DNA of 64,000 bases from Diatrype stigma (GCA_022225965.2 JAKJXP020000119.1:1-64000); one strand, 5' to 3'; positions 36,002 through 48,275 are shown, numbered from the stretch's first letter. The notes: generated by a model from the sequence alone, not told the origin. Program-made: numbers and translations.

Positions 36002-37456
36002 ATGACCACTCACGCAAGGGATTTCCTGAAGAGGAACAAAGCCTCATACTTATTCATCCTCTTGGCGATCCCAGTCGCTATTCTGCTTATCGCAGTAGCT
36101 CGCTATACACTGCAGCCAGAGCCCTTCTGGCACATGATCGATCACCAGAGGGCGCAGATCGATGTGTACGAGAACAAGTCGCCCCAAGCCGCTGGCAGGA
36201 AAGCCGAGCTCGAGCGTCTGTGGGGTTTCGATGTAAGTTGCCAGCAAGAAACGGGGCGGGTAGTATTCAATCAGCATCCGGTTCTCAGTACTTATCATGC
36301 CCAGTGGTCCTATTCCGGCATCTCGACGTTCGCCCACCTCGAGCACGTCAAATGCCTGACGGAACCGGACGTACCGTTCGACATTGGAATCATAGGAGCC
36401 CCCTTCGACACGGCCGTCTCCTACCGCACCGGTGCGTCTATGATATATATCACCCAGAATTCACCCTCTCTCAGATCCCATAACCCCCCGCACCTACACC
36501 CGCACCCCTTTCCGGCCCCACTAGCCGAACCCCCCGTCTAACGGCGAACCACAGGTGCCCGCTTCGGCCCCCGCGCGATCCGCGCCGCCTCATCCCGACA
36601 ATCCCGCACCCGGGGCTGGAACCCCCGCGCGGGCATCAACCCGTACAAGGCGGGCCTAACCATCGTGGACTGCGGCGACATCCCGCTGCTGCCAGTCGAC
36701 AACACGGTAGCGCTCGAGCAGATGACGCAGGCCATGACGGAGCTCGGCTCCCGGGCACGGCCCCTCGCGCCGGGGACCCTCCCGCGCGACCAGCCGCCCC
36801 CGCGGCTGCTCACCCTGGGCGGCGACCACAGCGTGGCGCTCGGGGCGCTGCGGGCGCTGCGGCGGGTGCACGGGCGGCCGGCGGCGGTGCTGCACTTCGA
36901 CGCGCACCTGGACACGTGGGTGCCGCCGTCGAGCGCGGCCGACTTCGCCTGGTTCTCCGACGCGGGCCGGTTCAACCACGGCGACGTGTTCGCGCTGGCG
37001 TGGGCCGAGGGCCTGATCGCCAACGGCACGTCGGCCCACGTGGGGCTGCGCACGCGGCTCTCGGGCCCGGCGGACCTGGCCGACGACGACGCCATGGGGT
37101 TCCTGCGCGTGGCGGCCGACGACGTCGACGAGATCGGCACGGGCGGCATCCTGGCTAAGGTCCGCGCCCGCATCGGCGACGCCCCCGTCTACCTCAGCTT
37201 CGACATCGACGTCGTCGATCCCGGGCTCGCCCCGGGCACGGGCACCCCGGAGGTCGGCGGCTTCTCGAGCCGCGAGGTCGTGCGCCTGCTCCGCGGCCTG
37301 GAGGGCCTAAATATCGTCGGCGCCGACATCGTCGAGGTCAACCCGTCGTATGACGGCCCGGGCGAGGCGACGGCGCTCGTTGCGGCACAGGTGGCTTACG
37401 AGATATTGACTACATGGGCCAAGGGAAGCTCGGGTTACGTTGATAATTCTAGATGA
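36002..37456 (+). CDS. Membrane-anchored agmatinase/arginase-family ureohydrolase
   Basis: 419-residue ureohydrolase with a binuclear Mn2+ site; the family hydrolyses guanidino groups of agmatine, arginine or related compounds to urea plus amine. Exons are 36002-36232, 36305-36431 and 36555-37456; junctions give WGFD-WSYSGISTFAHL and YRTG-ARFGPRAIRA, typical of fungal agmatinases. All metal-ligand motifs are present: GGDHS, FDAHLDTW and SFDIDVVDP. HVGLRTRL also matches the family. The N-terminus is unusual: a short basic segment, then one hydrophobic helix (about residues 16-36) with no obvious cleavage site, so the enzyme is probably a type II membrane protein facing the secretory lumen, the topology expected of UstY proteins. 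It is next to the Arg-containing YAIR precursor. Exon 3 is much richer in G+C than its neighbours. Substrate cannot be read from sequence. Confidence 0.88.
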
Positions 37457-38619
37457 AAGTAACCCCAACCCTTTACTATTTCTGCGTTGACCTACCTAGG
37501 TATATATTACGTACTAATATCCGGTACCGACACCGTGTTTTCGCTATTGATTACACTTTAAATTCTTACTATCCGTAACTATTAACGGATGCCCACCCAT
37601 TTACGTTGCCCATCTAATTAATACCTGTATACTTGAGACCTGTCAAAAGGGGGCGGGGACAAAGATAAGAGATTTCTTGTTGTAAAATAAGCACGGCTGA
37701 ATCAGTCATTGGCAAGCAATGACACATTACCACAGCCATTTCTATCAGGCATAAGAGAACCTGGGGCTGTAAGAAGTATCTAGTAGTAGGAGCCAGATTA
37801 ATTGAAAGTCTAGCTAAAAGCCTACCAGTATAGGCCCTAGGAGGATATGAGTCGCGAACCATTACAAGCGCCACCCCATCGCTGATTAACAAGATAGGCC
37901 TTGAGGACCTACGGTATCATAGACTCGCCCCCCTTACCCCTTATGCATGACGTATAGACGTAGCAACTGTGCAACATGGTGATGCATCCATGGATTTGTA
38001 CATACAGAACAATTTGCATACAGAAGAGCTGAACACATCCAAGATCGCAAGCCACTTGGAGTCGTGTCCAGTCAGCCCAGTAACATCTCTTAACATAGGT
38101 ACAATACATGTAGGGCTTGAGTGCTACAAGACACCCCCGGAAGCAGCGGATTTACGAAGTACTATAGGTAAGAAAAAGAAGCTTGACAGAAGTAGGTTCA
38201 GCTCCAGTCCGCCTCGGGTTGGTCCATACGCCCGGGCAGCCAGGAACCCCTGCAGCCTTGTATGTAGGTAGATGGCACTAAACACAACCACTAGATGCAC
38301 ATAGGCTTGGCTTGGCTGGGCTGCCTGACTGCCTGGCTTGCATGTGCCGACGCCCTAGCGCCCCAACGCCCATCGCCCATGAAGCACTGGCAACTATTGG
38401 CGGGCAACAGCGGAAAGGGCACCTTATCATTCCAGCAACAGAAAAAGGCGACGAGCCACCCGCGTCTTTTTTCCCTCTCCTCCAACGATGATGGCCCGCA
38501 CGAAGCATCAGCCCTCCACCAGTCGGCGGCACCGCATTGAAAAGAAATTCCACAAACGGAAAGGGGGGATAACGAACGGCCTGATAGGGAATGCGAGCAC
38601 AATAGGATAATAGGATAAT
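37457..38619. other. Intergenic, about 1.2 kb, nothing recognised
   Basis: 3' flank of the agmatinase-like gene and promoter of the Zn2Cys6 regulator. Open frames here lack domains. No RNA gene or repeat was seen. Confidence 0.55.
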
Positions 38620-41268
38620 ATGGAGTTCTTCGAGAGCCAGGTCGGTGAGGTCAGACATTTGATGGGCGCCGCTGGTGCTGGTGCCCCCTCAATTGCGCCC
38701 CAGCGAGGTTCCGCGCCCGTCGGCAATAATTCCGCACACGATCATAACCTGGGCCGCCTCCCGACGTCCTCCGCGTCCCCCGCCGTCACAACCGACTCTT
38801 CAAAGCGCAAACACAGTATCGAAGCCTCTTCGCCGGGTAGCAAGGCGCAGCAGCAGAGGACAAAGCGGAATCGATACATCTCGATAGCCTGGTAAGTGTG
38901 TTTTGTCCCGCCCTTTGTATTGGTCTGCCAGAGGGGATCGTGAAAGTGTGGAGGGGTGTGTGTGTGTGCGCGTGTGTATTAGGCGCATCGGCGTGTCACC
39001 CTGTATGCTTAACCTGCTTGTGCATACACGCGTGTGTAACATATATAAGCATGGGCATCATAGGGAACGAATTGCTGGCTAACGACCTTCCCAACCCACA
39101 GCAACGAGTGCAAGAGACGCAAGATCAAATGCAACGGCGAGACACCATGTCAGCGATGCGGCAACCTCAACCTCCAGTGCTTATATGCACCCAACTGCTG
39201 CTCCAACAACTTCAAGGACTCAGACGAGTTCAAGGAGATGGCGAGCCAGGTCAGCCACCTGCAAGAGCAAGTTGAAAACCTCTTCAGCAGCATGCACGCC
39301 CTACGATCCGACAGCTTGCGACTCGCCCCCATCCAAGAACGAATTCCCGGTACTATGCCTGCCTTGACGTCGGCCGCAAGCACCCCATCTTCGACATCGG
39401 TGCCCCCATCAATGTCCTCGCTGCATCACAGGCCGAGCATGTCGCAATTGCGCCAGACCAACAGCTTTCGCGGTCCCACGAGCGCCCATTTTAGTTTGGA
39501 CGTTGCTAAGAACACGCTTCATAAAATGGGTTATAGCAACCTGGGCGACACTGCGGAGGACGATAGTGCTATCCAAGATACGCCTGTCCAGTCGCCTGTG
39601 CTACTAACGGATTCTTCCCAGTACGGGACGCTCAAAGACCCCCTGTGGGATTTTGATAAGGAGGAGATGATACGTCTGTGTCGTCTGCATGAAGAGGAGG
39701 TTGGCATCATGTATCCCGTGATCCGAATCGAAAGCATCATCAGCCATGCAATATCCTTATCTTCCTGGTTGGATACTATGAAAAAGAATGGACTCATCCC
39801 TCCGCTCGGACAGGACGGCAATATGACCGACCTGAATACTCTGTTACTCAAAGTAGTCCTATCGGTCGCCCTGGTTGTTGAGGAGCATGGGTACAGTGAA
39901 AAGGCTCACAAGCTCTTCGAAACTATCAGACCGACCGCAGATAGAATGCTCATGAGTGATCCGAGCGACATCAAAGTGGTCCCTTTCTTGGCTCTTGTGG
40001 CAGGTTATCGTTTCTTAGCCAGTGATGAGATCCTAGCTTGGCGAACGATGGGGCAAGTTGCTCGTCTCTGCATCGAGCTGGGGTTGCATCGAAGAGATGC
40101 CGTTTCGCGCATCGAAAGCCAAGAGGCTCGCGACAACGCCATTCACACTTTTTGGACCGCTTATGTCCTCGATCGTCGGTGGGCCTTCTCTACCGGATTA
40201 CCGTGGGTCATACAGGACGACGACATCAACGTCCATCTACCATATCCGGATGCCCACCCCTTCCTGGCGGCTATGATCACCTATTCGAAGTGTAGCGCGA
40301 CAGTCTGGAAGGTAGTACGCCAGCTAGATCCCGACGAAGAAGTAGTATTTCACCCTGGCGACTTCGAGAATCTAGATAGTCAGATAAAGCAGTGGTACAG
40401 CGCAGTGCCCAAGGAAATGCAGCTCAAGCTGCCTGATTGGGAATCCGTGCCCAGATTACTGAATCCGCCAGTAAACTCGCAAAAGGAGTATGATATCCAA
40501 AGGCTACAGATTTGGACTTATTTGCGTCTAAACCAAATCCGCATTTTGCTTTTCACCCCGGTTCTTCATACGCATAGCAGCATCATGGAGAATATGCACT
40601 TTGCCGAGCGCGTCGTCAAGCTTGCGAAGAACACCATCAGGTACTTGACGCATCTGAACAATACGACCAACATCTATCGCAAGATCCAGGCCTTTTACCA
40701 CCAGTTTCTAACATCAGCCATCGCTGTATTATTCTTGGCATCCTGTCATGCCCCCGTCAATTTTAGCTCATCGTGCCGGGATGAGTTTTATATGGCCCTC
40801 GATCTTGTCAAGGGCATGTCCTCCCGGTCTTTCGTTTCCAAGCGTCTGTGGATGACCATCAAATCGCTTCGCGAAGTCGCGCCCCGCCTCGGGCTCGCAG
40901 AGGACCCGCACTCCACCGCCGCGCTGACGATGGCCGGCCTGGCTACCGGCCAGATGGGCCCGACCAGCCAGGGGGGCTCCGGGCCTCCCAGCCACAGCCC
41001 GGTCACGCCCAGCGGCTTCCCGCGGCCGCCACTCCCGAATGCATCCATCCCCCATGAGACGATCGATCTCAATAACGGACACCAGATCTCCAGCGAGATG
41101 TCCCGCATCTTCGAGGGCTACATCGGCATGAACGGCTATTCGCCTCCACCCGATCCAGCTGTTACCGCCGCTGCTGCCGCGGCGAACATACACTCGATGG
41201 ATGACGGGGCCGTGGGTCTATATGCTACCGGCGGAAGCGTGTATCATCATTTCAAAGACCTCTTCTGA
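38620..41268 (+). CDS. Zn(II)2Cys6 fungal transcription factor
   Basis: Predicted 812-residue nuclear regulator. Exons are 38620-38891 and 39102-41268; the 210 bp intron splits the codon of the first zinc-cluster Cys. The cluster has the canonical spacing C-x2-C-x6-C-x5-C-x2-C-x6-C (CNECKRRKIKCNGETPCQRC onwards, about residues 91-117), preceded by a basic TKRNRYIS segment. A short coiled coil (EMASQVSHLQEQVENL) follows for dimerisation. The fungal_trans middle homology region lies at about residues 245-500 (landmarks RLCIELGLHRRDA and RRWAFSTGLPW). The C-terminus is Ser/Pro/Gly-rich, suiting an activation domain. The zinc-cluster and coiled-coil part looks like a widely conserved Pezizomycotina regulator, so it may be a general factor rather than a dedicated regulator of the adjacent RiPP-like locus. 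Confidence 0.92.
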
Positions 41269-42015
41269 TCCTCTTCCAGTGATGCTGCGATTTAGAGAAG
41301 CTTGATTCTGCCCAATGGGCGTTGTACGTGAAGAGAAGGAAGAATGTGTTTGCTGTATGAACCGAACCGTGCAAGCGGTTGTGTAATTTCTTGGACTTGG
41401 AGTTCTTGTTGCCTTTGTACTATGAACTGATCGATTGCCTTTAGACTTTCAATGGCCACACAGACGCGTCGACTTGTATACCTATCTAATCCTGCTAGCA
41501 TATAGGAATCACTGAACTATATGCTTTCACATCTATATCTACATACCTACTTCATGTCAGTGATTCAAATTCATAATCCTCATGTAAGCTATAATGGCCA
41601 AGTGGTCGGCCATATGCCTAAGTAGTCTTCATTTGCTCCTGACATATTAATACATGATGATATAGCTCAACCTTTACCAACAGTCTTGCACAGGGGCGAC
41701 GTTCCTACAACATGCGTACCGGGCTGACCGCATGTAGTACAGAAGAAAGCCTTGAATGCTAAGGTCTTAATGGCGTTACGTAGGGGTAGTTGACATACTT
41801 GGCTGGATCAGTAAAAGAAGGGGTAGCGATGGCGCTGACAAAAGCCATCCTAGACCGCCACGTAGGCCACAGGATTGTAGCCTAAACCCAGGCTTGTTTA
41901 AGTAAGCTTGATGACCAGCCAAGGACGAAAATACCCCTCATATGCCTATATTAGCTACCTCCCCCAATATTCTTCGATAGATCATCATTTCGTTCTTCAA
42001 AAAGTACCTACCAAA
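41269..42015. other. Intergenic, about 750 bp, nothing recognised
   Basis: 3' flank of the Zn2Cys6 gene and promoter of the GNAT gene. No further feature could be supported. Confidence 0.55.
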
Positions 42016-42775
42016 ATGACGATACCTTCTGAGAAGCGAAATGTCGAGCTGGCCGTCGAGTCCGACATTCCGCGCATAGTGGATATATACTATGATGCCT
42101 TTCCGGGGGAACGGCCGAGGAGCATCTTCCCCGACACGCAGAGTGGTCGGAGATGGGTTGGTAAAGCATTCGAGAAGTCTCTTGGTCCACGGTATGAAGG
42201 CGGGCCGGAATCAAAAGTGCTCGTGTCGAGAGGGCCCGAAGGTACTTGCCCAATCTGTAATCTCCCACGTCGGCGGCCCTGGAAGCTATGTATTGACATT
42301 CCGCTACCAGGTGTACCTGTCGCCTTTGCCCTCTACCGGATATGGAAAGGGGGCAGCGACCCATCGACGAGGAGCTGGCGAGCTCGGTGGCCTCCGGTAA
42401 CAGACGGAAGCCCGGACATGGATGATGCCGCTCTAGACGGCTTCTACGGGCCTACTGATCGGTCTCGGGAGTTTCTGATGGGTGATAAAGCCCATATACG
42501 TAAGTCTAGTCTTCACCCTGAAACATTATGGGACGCTGAACTTCTACGAAGATCTCGAGGTATTGGGGACGTTACAGCACCACCAGAAACAAGGTCGTGG
42601 CAAGGCGCTGGTACACTGGGGAACCGAATTGGCGGATCGGCTGGGTTTGGAGTGTTACCTGGAGGCTAGTCACGCCGGCTTACCCCTATATTCGGCGAGC
42701 GGGTACGTGGCGCGAGATGTGACGGCCGTGGTGGATAGTCGGTTTGTGTATCCGATGGTTCGGCCCGCCAGGTAA
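42016..42775 (+). CDS. GNAT-family N-acetyltransferase
   Basis: 212-residue GNAT acetyltransferase; members move acetyl from acetyl-CoA to amines. Exons are 42016-42241, 42311-42499 and 42552-42775; all junctions keep the frame, and the first intron (69 bp) has no stop, so an unspliced longer product is formally possible. The N-terminus is typical (LAVESDIPRIVDIYYDAFPG). The acetyl-CoA-binding P-loop reads QKQGRGKAL, following the strand HIHLEVLGTL. The C-terminal motif EASHAGLPLYSASGYV matches the family end region. It could modify a free amine, for instance one made by the nearby ureohydrolase, but such small GNATs are common genes of unknown substrate. The start at 42016 fits the domain boundary better than the upstream in-frame Met at 41908. 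Confidence 0.87.
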
Positions 42776-43271
42776 GGGTGACGGGATCTGGCCTGGGACA
42801 TTTGGTGGGTCGTTCCTTTATATGAAAAGGTATTCTAAGTGCCCCTGGGGATAAGGATGCCTAATGGGCAAGAATTGAAAGTTCATTATTAGCTAGGTAC
42901 AGAGACTCCTATGATGGCTTACCGCTCAAGCAAGGATTATATAGGCTATTCCTAAATTGGACAAAGGGTGGGAAATAGGGGGGCTCGCCCCCTATCTTGG
43001 AACCTTTGTGGTATTGCAGCATCTCCCGTGACATTTCCGATCTGCCCCACACGTCCCAGAAGCTCCCCCTTTTCCTTTAGTACTTGAAGCTTACCCCTCA
43101 TATACCAAGACGAGCCAAGAACGTTTCATTTCTTCCAATTTTTTGAAGACAGACCAGCTAGATGCTAAATGAAGAGAACAAGTGCATGACAAAAGAACGA
43201 CTGACAACTGAAACTTCTAACTTTGTTCTTCGCAAACTCCATAGTACCCTGGAAGCCTTGTATTCCAATGC
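42776..43271. other. Intergenic between GNAT and ankyrin gene
   Basis: About 500 bp between two convergent genes. It should hold both polyadenylation regions. Nothing else was recognised. Confidence 0.55.
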
Positions 43272-46000
43272 CTACCACCCAGCCGGATCGGCAGGCTCAA
43301 TGCACTGGCTCATGAGCTCCCGAATCAAATTCCTGCAGACAAAATGACCATTATGCTCAGCTAGTTTCATTGCTCTCTGGCATTGCTTTTCTGGGAACCC
43401 AGAGAGGCTATAATCGAACAGGAACTTGATCATGTCGAGCCGACCGTGCTCCGCGGCCCCTTCGAGAGGCCAGCGGCCGTGGGCTCTAGAGGGGGGCGTA
43501 TCGAGTCGTGCACCCCGATCTAGAAGTTCAGCTGCAACGTTGCAGTTTCCAGAGATAGCAGCGAACTGAAGGGCCGTTGCGCCACTAGCCATTGCCGCAG
43601 GACCATTCACGTCGGCGCCATGGTCGAGAAGGTATTTGACCATCTCGAGGTCTCCCAATTCCGCTGCTTTCTGCAATGGTGTCTGCTTTAGAGTGAATTT
43701 GGGTTCCCTGTTGACATCTGCGCCCCGTTTCACCAGGAGATCGACCACCTCGATGGTCCCATACTTGATCGCGAATAGAAGACTGGTCTCAACGATCAAG
43801 ATACTCATAGTTGTCATGCTCACCATGACATCGGCGTCACCGATGCTATCGAGTAGCTTTTCGACCACGTCATAACCAGATATGGTATTTTTCCTGCTCA
43901 TCCATATTGCAATGCCCAAAGGGTTAAGGAGGAGGCCGTATAAGTCTTTACGGCATGCATTTGGTGGAAAGTGGAATGGGCCATGGATTTCCCTAACTGA
44001 GATAGGTAAGTATGGGCAAATGAAGCTGATCTTGTCAATCTCTTCTCGGGCTAAGAGGGTTTCTAGAACCTTAGTTCCATCACCTGGTTCCATTATCATC
44101 CCATATAATAAATCTATCCCAAAATATTTGATCTTCGCTGGCGATCGACAGCGACATTCATCGAGAAAACGGTCCAATAGCTCAGGCCTGTGTTTTGACG
44201 CTGCTATGAGGACACCCTCGTCCACAGGGTCTGCCCCGTAGTTCAACAGATCATGTATTAACCTCGTCTCACCACTTTCGAGTGCAGCTGCAAGACAACG
44301 AGTGAGATCGGCTTTGGTCACGAATTGACCTTCGTTGAGAAGCTTGAAGAGATATGGGTTTCCATCTTGTAAAAGCTTGATGCATGATGTATCACCTAGA
44401 TGGAGGAATCTCCTATCTAACTTGTTTCCCTGATAGCGCAGATGTGATATTGGATCTGGCACGGCGGTCATGAGATCTTTGATAAATGTTGTATCATTCA
44501 TCGTGCAAGCCGATCGAAAAACATCCACACCGATGTACCTAGGGTTTGCATCTAGTTGACTGCGCAGAAAGCTGATACTTTTGTTTGGTGACAATATCGT
44601 TACCACCGATAGAGCCTCTGTATCTGGAAATGTCGCACCGGCCTCAAGCAACATATTCGCCATAGACTCGTCGTTGTATTTTATCGCATAAAAGAGTGCC
44701 TCGCCTAATTCCTCCGGCAGGAAGTCGGGGTGGTGGTCTAGAAGCTTGATGGCGTACCGTGTGTTCCCAGCGAGGGAAGCTCCAACTGTCGCTGCTTGAA
44801 ATCTTTTCCCCTTTTCGAGGCGTTTGAGTGCGCCTGCCTCTTCAAATACTGTGATGAGGTCATTGTCACCGTAAATTATAGACTCAGAAAGTGGTGTAGA
44901 GTAATAGTCTAGCCGACCAGCTTCTTTCATCTTTCTTGCAGGTGGGTCTAAGTCTGGCTTCTTTCTAAGTATCAACTCGACGAGACCATGGTTTGGGCTC
45001 CTGATGGAATTAATAAGCAGATTAGATAAGGTTGTAGGCAGCCTTGTAGGTTCGACCTCTTGTAGTAAGCATTCGACAAAGCTGAGCATCCCCACACGTG
45101 TGCCTTGGACAAGTGCATCTTCTAGGTTCTCTTGATCGAACTGGCATACGCCACATCCTGTGCCATGACAAACGGATATAATACGCTTTATGATTCTGGT
45201 GGCGTCATTATCTGGGAGCTTGATCGCAACATCGACTATGAAGGTGTTATCAAAATAAGCTGCGTGATCGGCATGGGACGAAATGTTGAACAAGTGATGA
45301 AACAAGCTCTGGTCTCCGGATAATAAAGCGGCACGGATGTGTTCGTAGTTGATCTTTTCATCGGTGTGGTGCAAAATCTTATCAAAAACATCCCATGGTT
45401 TGGGATCCTCTTCCTCATCGTTATTCATAAAGAGTTCGTGAACGTTACTTCGACCTATCTTAATGCCTTTGATGGTCCTCAGTACTATCCCCATTTGATT
45501 TGTTTCAATCTCATAAGACCTTCTTGGATCTGCCTTGAACTTCAGCAATAGAAGAACTAGGTTAGGGTCTCCTAGACTGGCAGCTCGCTCCAAAGGAGTA
45601 TATTTGACTCCATTGTCGAAGCATACAAATTCGTTAATGTTGACGAGGTCTCTCAAAAGGATATATTCGACGATTGACTGGTTGCCAGTTTCAACCGCAG
45701 CAGCGAATAGGGTTTCCGCAAGGCCCATCGCAGCGTGCCGTGGTGCCTCTTTGCTCATAGCATGTAAGAAAAGCTTGTTGATTTCATCCACATGAAGAAG
45801 TGATTAGATATTCTGTGGGGTAAGGATCTTCTCAGATCCTACACATCCATTCATGATGGAAAAAAACAGGGTCCGTATAGGATAGTCCCGGGCGTGACCT
45901 TTCTCTCCAGGGACAACACAACGCAGCGAAGACATGCCAGAGTCTCGAGAAGTGAGCTGAAATAATTCCGCAAGGACTGGTGGTATAAATTGGGATTGAC
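43272..46000 (-). pseudogene. 3' part of a Clr5-ankyrin gene, separated from its 5' part by a retroelement
   Basis: Reading from the retroelement junction (46000) leftwards, an open frame continues the frame of the 61581-62471 fragment, meets one TAA at 45804-45806, then stays open for about 840 codons to 43272. The long part is built of ankyrin repeats, clearest near the C-terminus (TPLQKAAELGDLEMVKYLLD, ADVNGPAAMASGATALQFAA). It carries no domain beyond ankyrin. The frame from the Val/Met region near 45791 is intact, so a truncated ankyrin-only protein could still be made from a downstream Met, but its own promoter and N-terminal domain lie about 15.6 kb away. The upstream TAA fits a CAA-to-TAA change on the coding strand, the CpA-to-TpA change of RIP. 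Clr5-plus-ankyrin is a common fungal domain pair. Confidence 0.85.
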
Positions 46001-46326
46001 TGTTATACGGGGGTATTCCGGACCAATAACAACTGCAGTTATTACCAATTGCAGGATGTATTGGAATGCATTTCATCCCTTGCTATAGGAAGTATTGGAA
46101 TGCATTCCTGCCTAATATAGCCATTGAGGTTATAATAGCGGAAGCCGCGGAAGCTGGAATAAAGGATACGTATTAATACGTATTTGCAAATTGCTGTATA
46201 TAAATACTCCGTCGAATTCCTTTCGACGTCTCCTAGATTTTAGGTTTTTAATACGTTTTTTAAGACCATATAAAATTATAAGTTGATTTGTTTTATACGT
46301 TTTAAGCTTTATAAGCCTTTGTTATA
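46001..46326 (+). repeat. Element I left (5') LTR
   Basis: 326 bp. Aligns over its whole length with 61255-61580. Differences are almost all C/T and G/A. It begins TGTTATACGG and ends CTTTGTTATA. Confidence 0.92.
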
Positions 46327-46861
46327 ATATAATTTTATATCTTTTCTTAAATATATACGTTTATATTTTTATTAATACAAACCATTATATCTTAAGCCCT
46401 AAACGTTACGTTTTTAATAAGACTGGATATTTCGTTTATTATTAAAGGTATAATTATCCTTATAATAACCCCTTAATTTAAAGATTTTGTCGCCAGCCAA
46501 CCGAAAAATAAGGCAAGCATTTTTATTGCTAAGAATTAGAAAACCTAATTATTCGTAATTGCTAAGAAAGAAATTCCATTTACTTAATTATTTAAATAAG
46601 TCTTTAACTTTATTTCACTTTTTGCTAGCAACAAGGTTGCATTTAAGGAATTTTATTTATAAACCTTTATATTTCTTAAGGTTTAGGCAGAAATTCTTAA
46701 TATTAAATCCGAAGACTTTAAAAAAAACTACGAATCGAAAGAAAAAGACGAAAAAAAAAAGAAAGACAAAGATAATTTTGAAATAAAAAAAGTTCTTACT
46801 TATCTTCCTTAAAAAGCATATTTATTCGGTGCCGATTCTGTAATTATCCGGGAGCCGGTTA

Positions 46862-47121
46862 TATTACGGACGTCCCGAACTTCCCGCTTCTAATTAGGAA
46901 TGCCGGCGGCGTCGATAACGTCGACTGTATATAAGGGCATAGCACCGTTATGTAATGCTTAGTATTATTTATTACTAATATAAAAATAAAGTTATAAAGT
47001 AATAAAAGCATAAATTGCTATGAAATATTAGGAATTTCAAGAATTTTTATATAATTCTTGGCAATATTAAATAAAAATACGTAATATTAAATAATCCTAG
47101 GGATTATTATATTACGTAATA
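46862..47121 (-). repeat. Element II left (3') LTR
   Basis: 260 bp, collinear with 54764-55023. This copy is visibly more AT-rich than the right one; the differences are transitions typical of RIP. Confidence 0.9.
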
Positions 47122-47794
47122 TATGCCCCTTTACGAAATGCCATTTACGTTTTTGTAATGAATAATATTTAGTATATATAAAAAATACGTAATACTTTTA
47201 GTTCTTATAAACTAAAAGGTAATATTCGATTATTTAATAACTTAACCGCATAATTAAAACTGAAAATTTAATTGCATATAAATTTAATTTTTATATTAAG
47301 ATATTTCGCCTTATTTATTATATACGAAGCTTTAATATTATTTATGTCGTATTATTTATTCGATTTTCCATTTTAAGAGTTATTAGTAATTCCGAATATT
47401 TTATATTTCGTTTATTTATTTATTCGGTTTATTCGGTAATATGTAATATTAATGGCCTAAATTAATTTCCGTAAAATATTCGATAAGGGTTTCGATAATT
47501 CATAATTCGCATGCGTTTATTATAATTGCTAAAGTTTAATTCGGAATTACGGAATTCGGTTTTAGGATTAAAAATACGTAAAAGCCGGCTTACGGACGAA
47601 GCATTAAAAAAGAGCCGATTCGTAAAAATAGCTTTTTTGGATGTTTTTTTTCGGAATTACGAAATACGCACTTAATAAAAGGCAACGTCGTTAAAGGCCA
47701 TAATTTTTGCGTTATTTTTACGTATAATTTATATATATTCGGTAATATAATTAATAATTCGTATTTGCCGTTAATTAATATTGCCTTACGTTAT

Positions 47795-48275
47795 TATTAC
47801 GTAATACAGCCATTCCAGCTCCCATATATGGTCAAATAAGTGTTATTCCAGTAACTTCTGGAGTGGCATATGCTTTTAACGCAGTGGCATAACGCACTTT
47901 GTAACATATGGTAGCATTTCCTAAACGTTCTATTCCTAGGACCTAGGTTCGAATCCCACCAGTAATACGGTCGCTAGCAAAGTGCCATTAGCCCCTTACG
48001 CGTACGTATAACTATGTTATAGCAGTACTTTATATACGTATATTTAGTAAGCCATAAGAACCCTTGTTACGCGAATGCGACCGGATAACCTTGAAGCGAC
48101 GATGCCATCTTGGCGCGTATTACCGCCGAGGACGCCGATACAAATGCTTTGTCGGTGGGCATATATTACGTAATACAGCTATTCCAGCTTCCATATATGG
48201 TTAAATAAGTGTTATTCCAGTAACTTCTGAAGTGGCATACGCTTTTAACGTAATGGCATAACGCATTTTGTAATA
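47795..48275 (+). mobile_element. TRIM-like miniature LTR element A
   Basis: 481 bp with 112 bp terminal direct repeats (47795-47906 and 48164-48275) and a perfect 5-bp TSD GTTAT (47790-47794 and 48276-48280). After the first repeat comes TATGGTAGCATTTCC, an initiator-tRNA-Met-like primer site. Before the second comes GTGGGCATA, matching the polypurine end of Element II. There is no coding capacity. Its G+C content is higher than the surrounding DNA, so it carries less RIP. Confidence 0.88.

Noticed and set aside
36538..37173. Arg/Pro-rich minus-strand open frame under the ureohydrolase
   Set aside because: A by-product of very GC-rich coding DNA; the plus strand carries all metal-ligand motifs.
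47940..47960. B-box-like word in element A as a tRNA gene
   Set aside because: There is no A box or cloverleaf, and a related TTCGAA word occurs in element B, so it is part of the TRIM interior.
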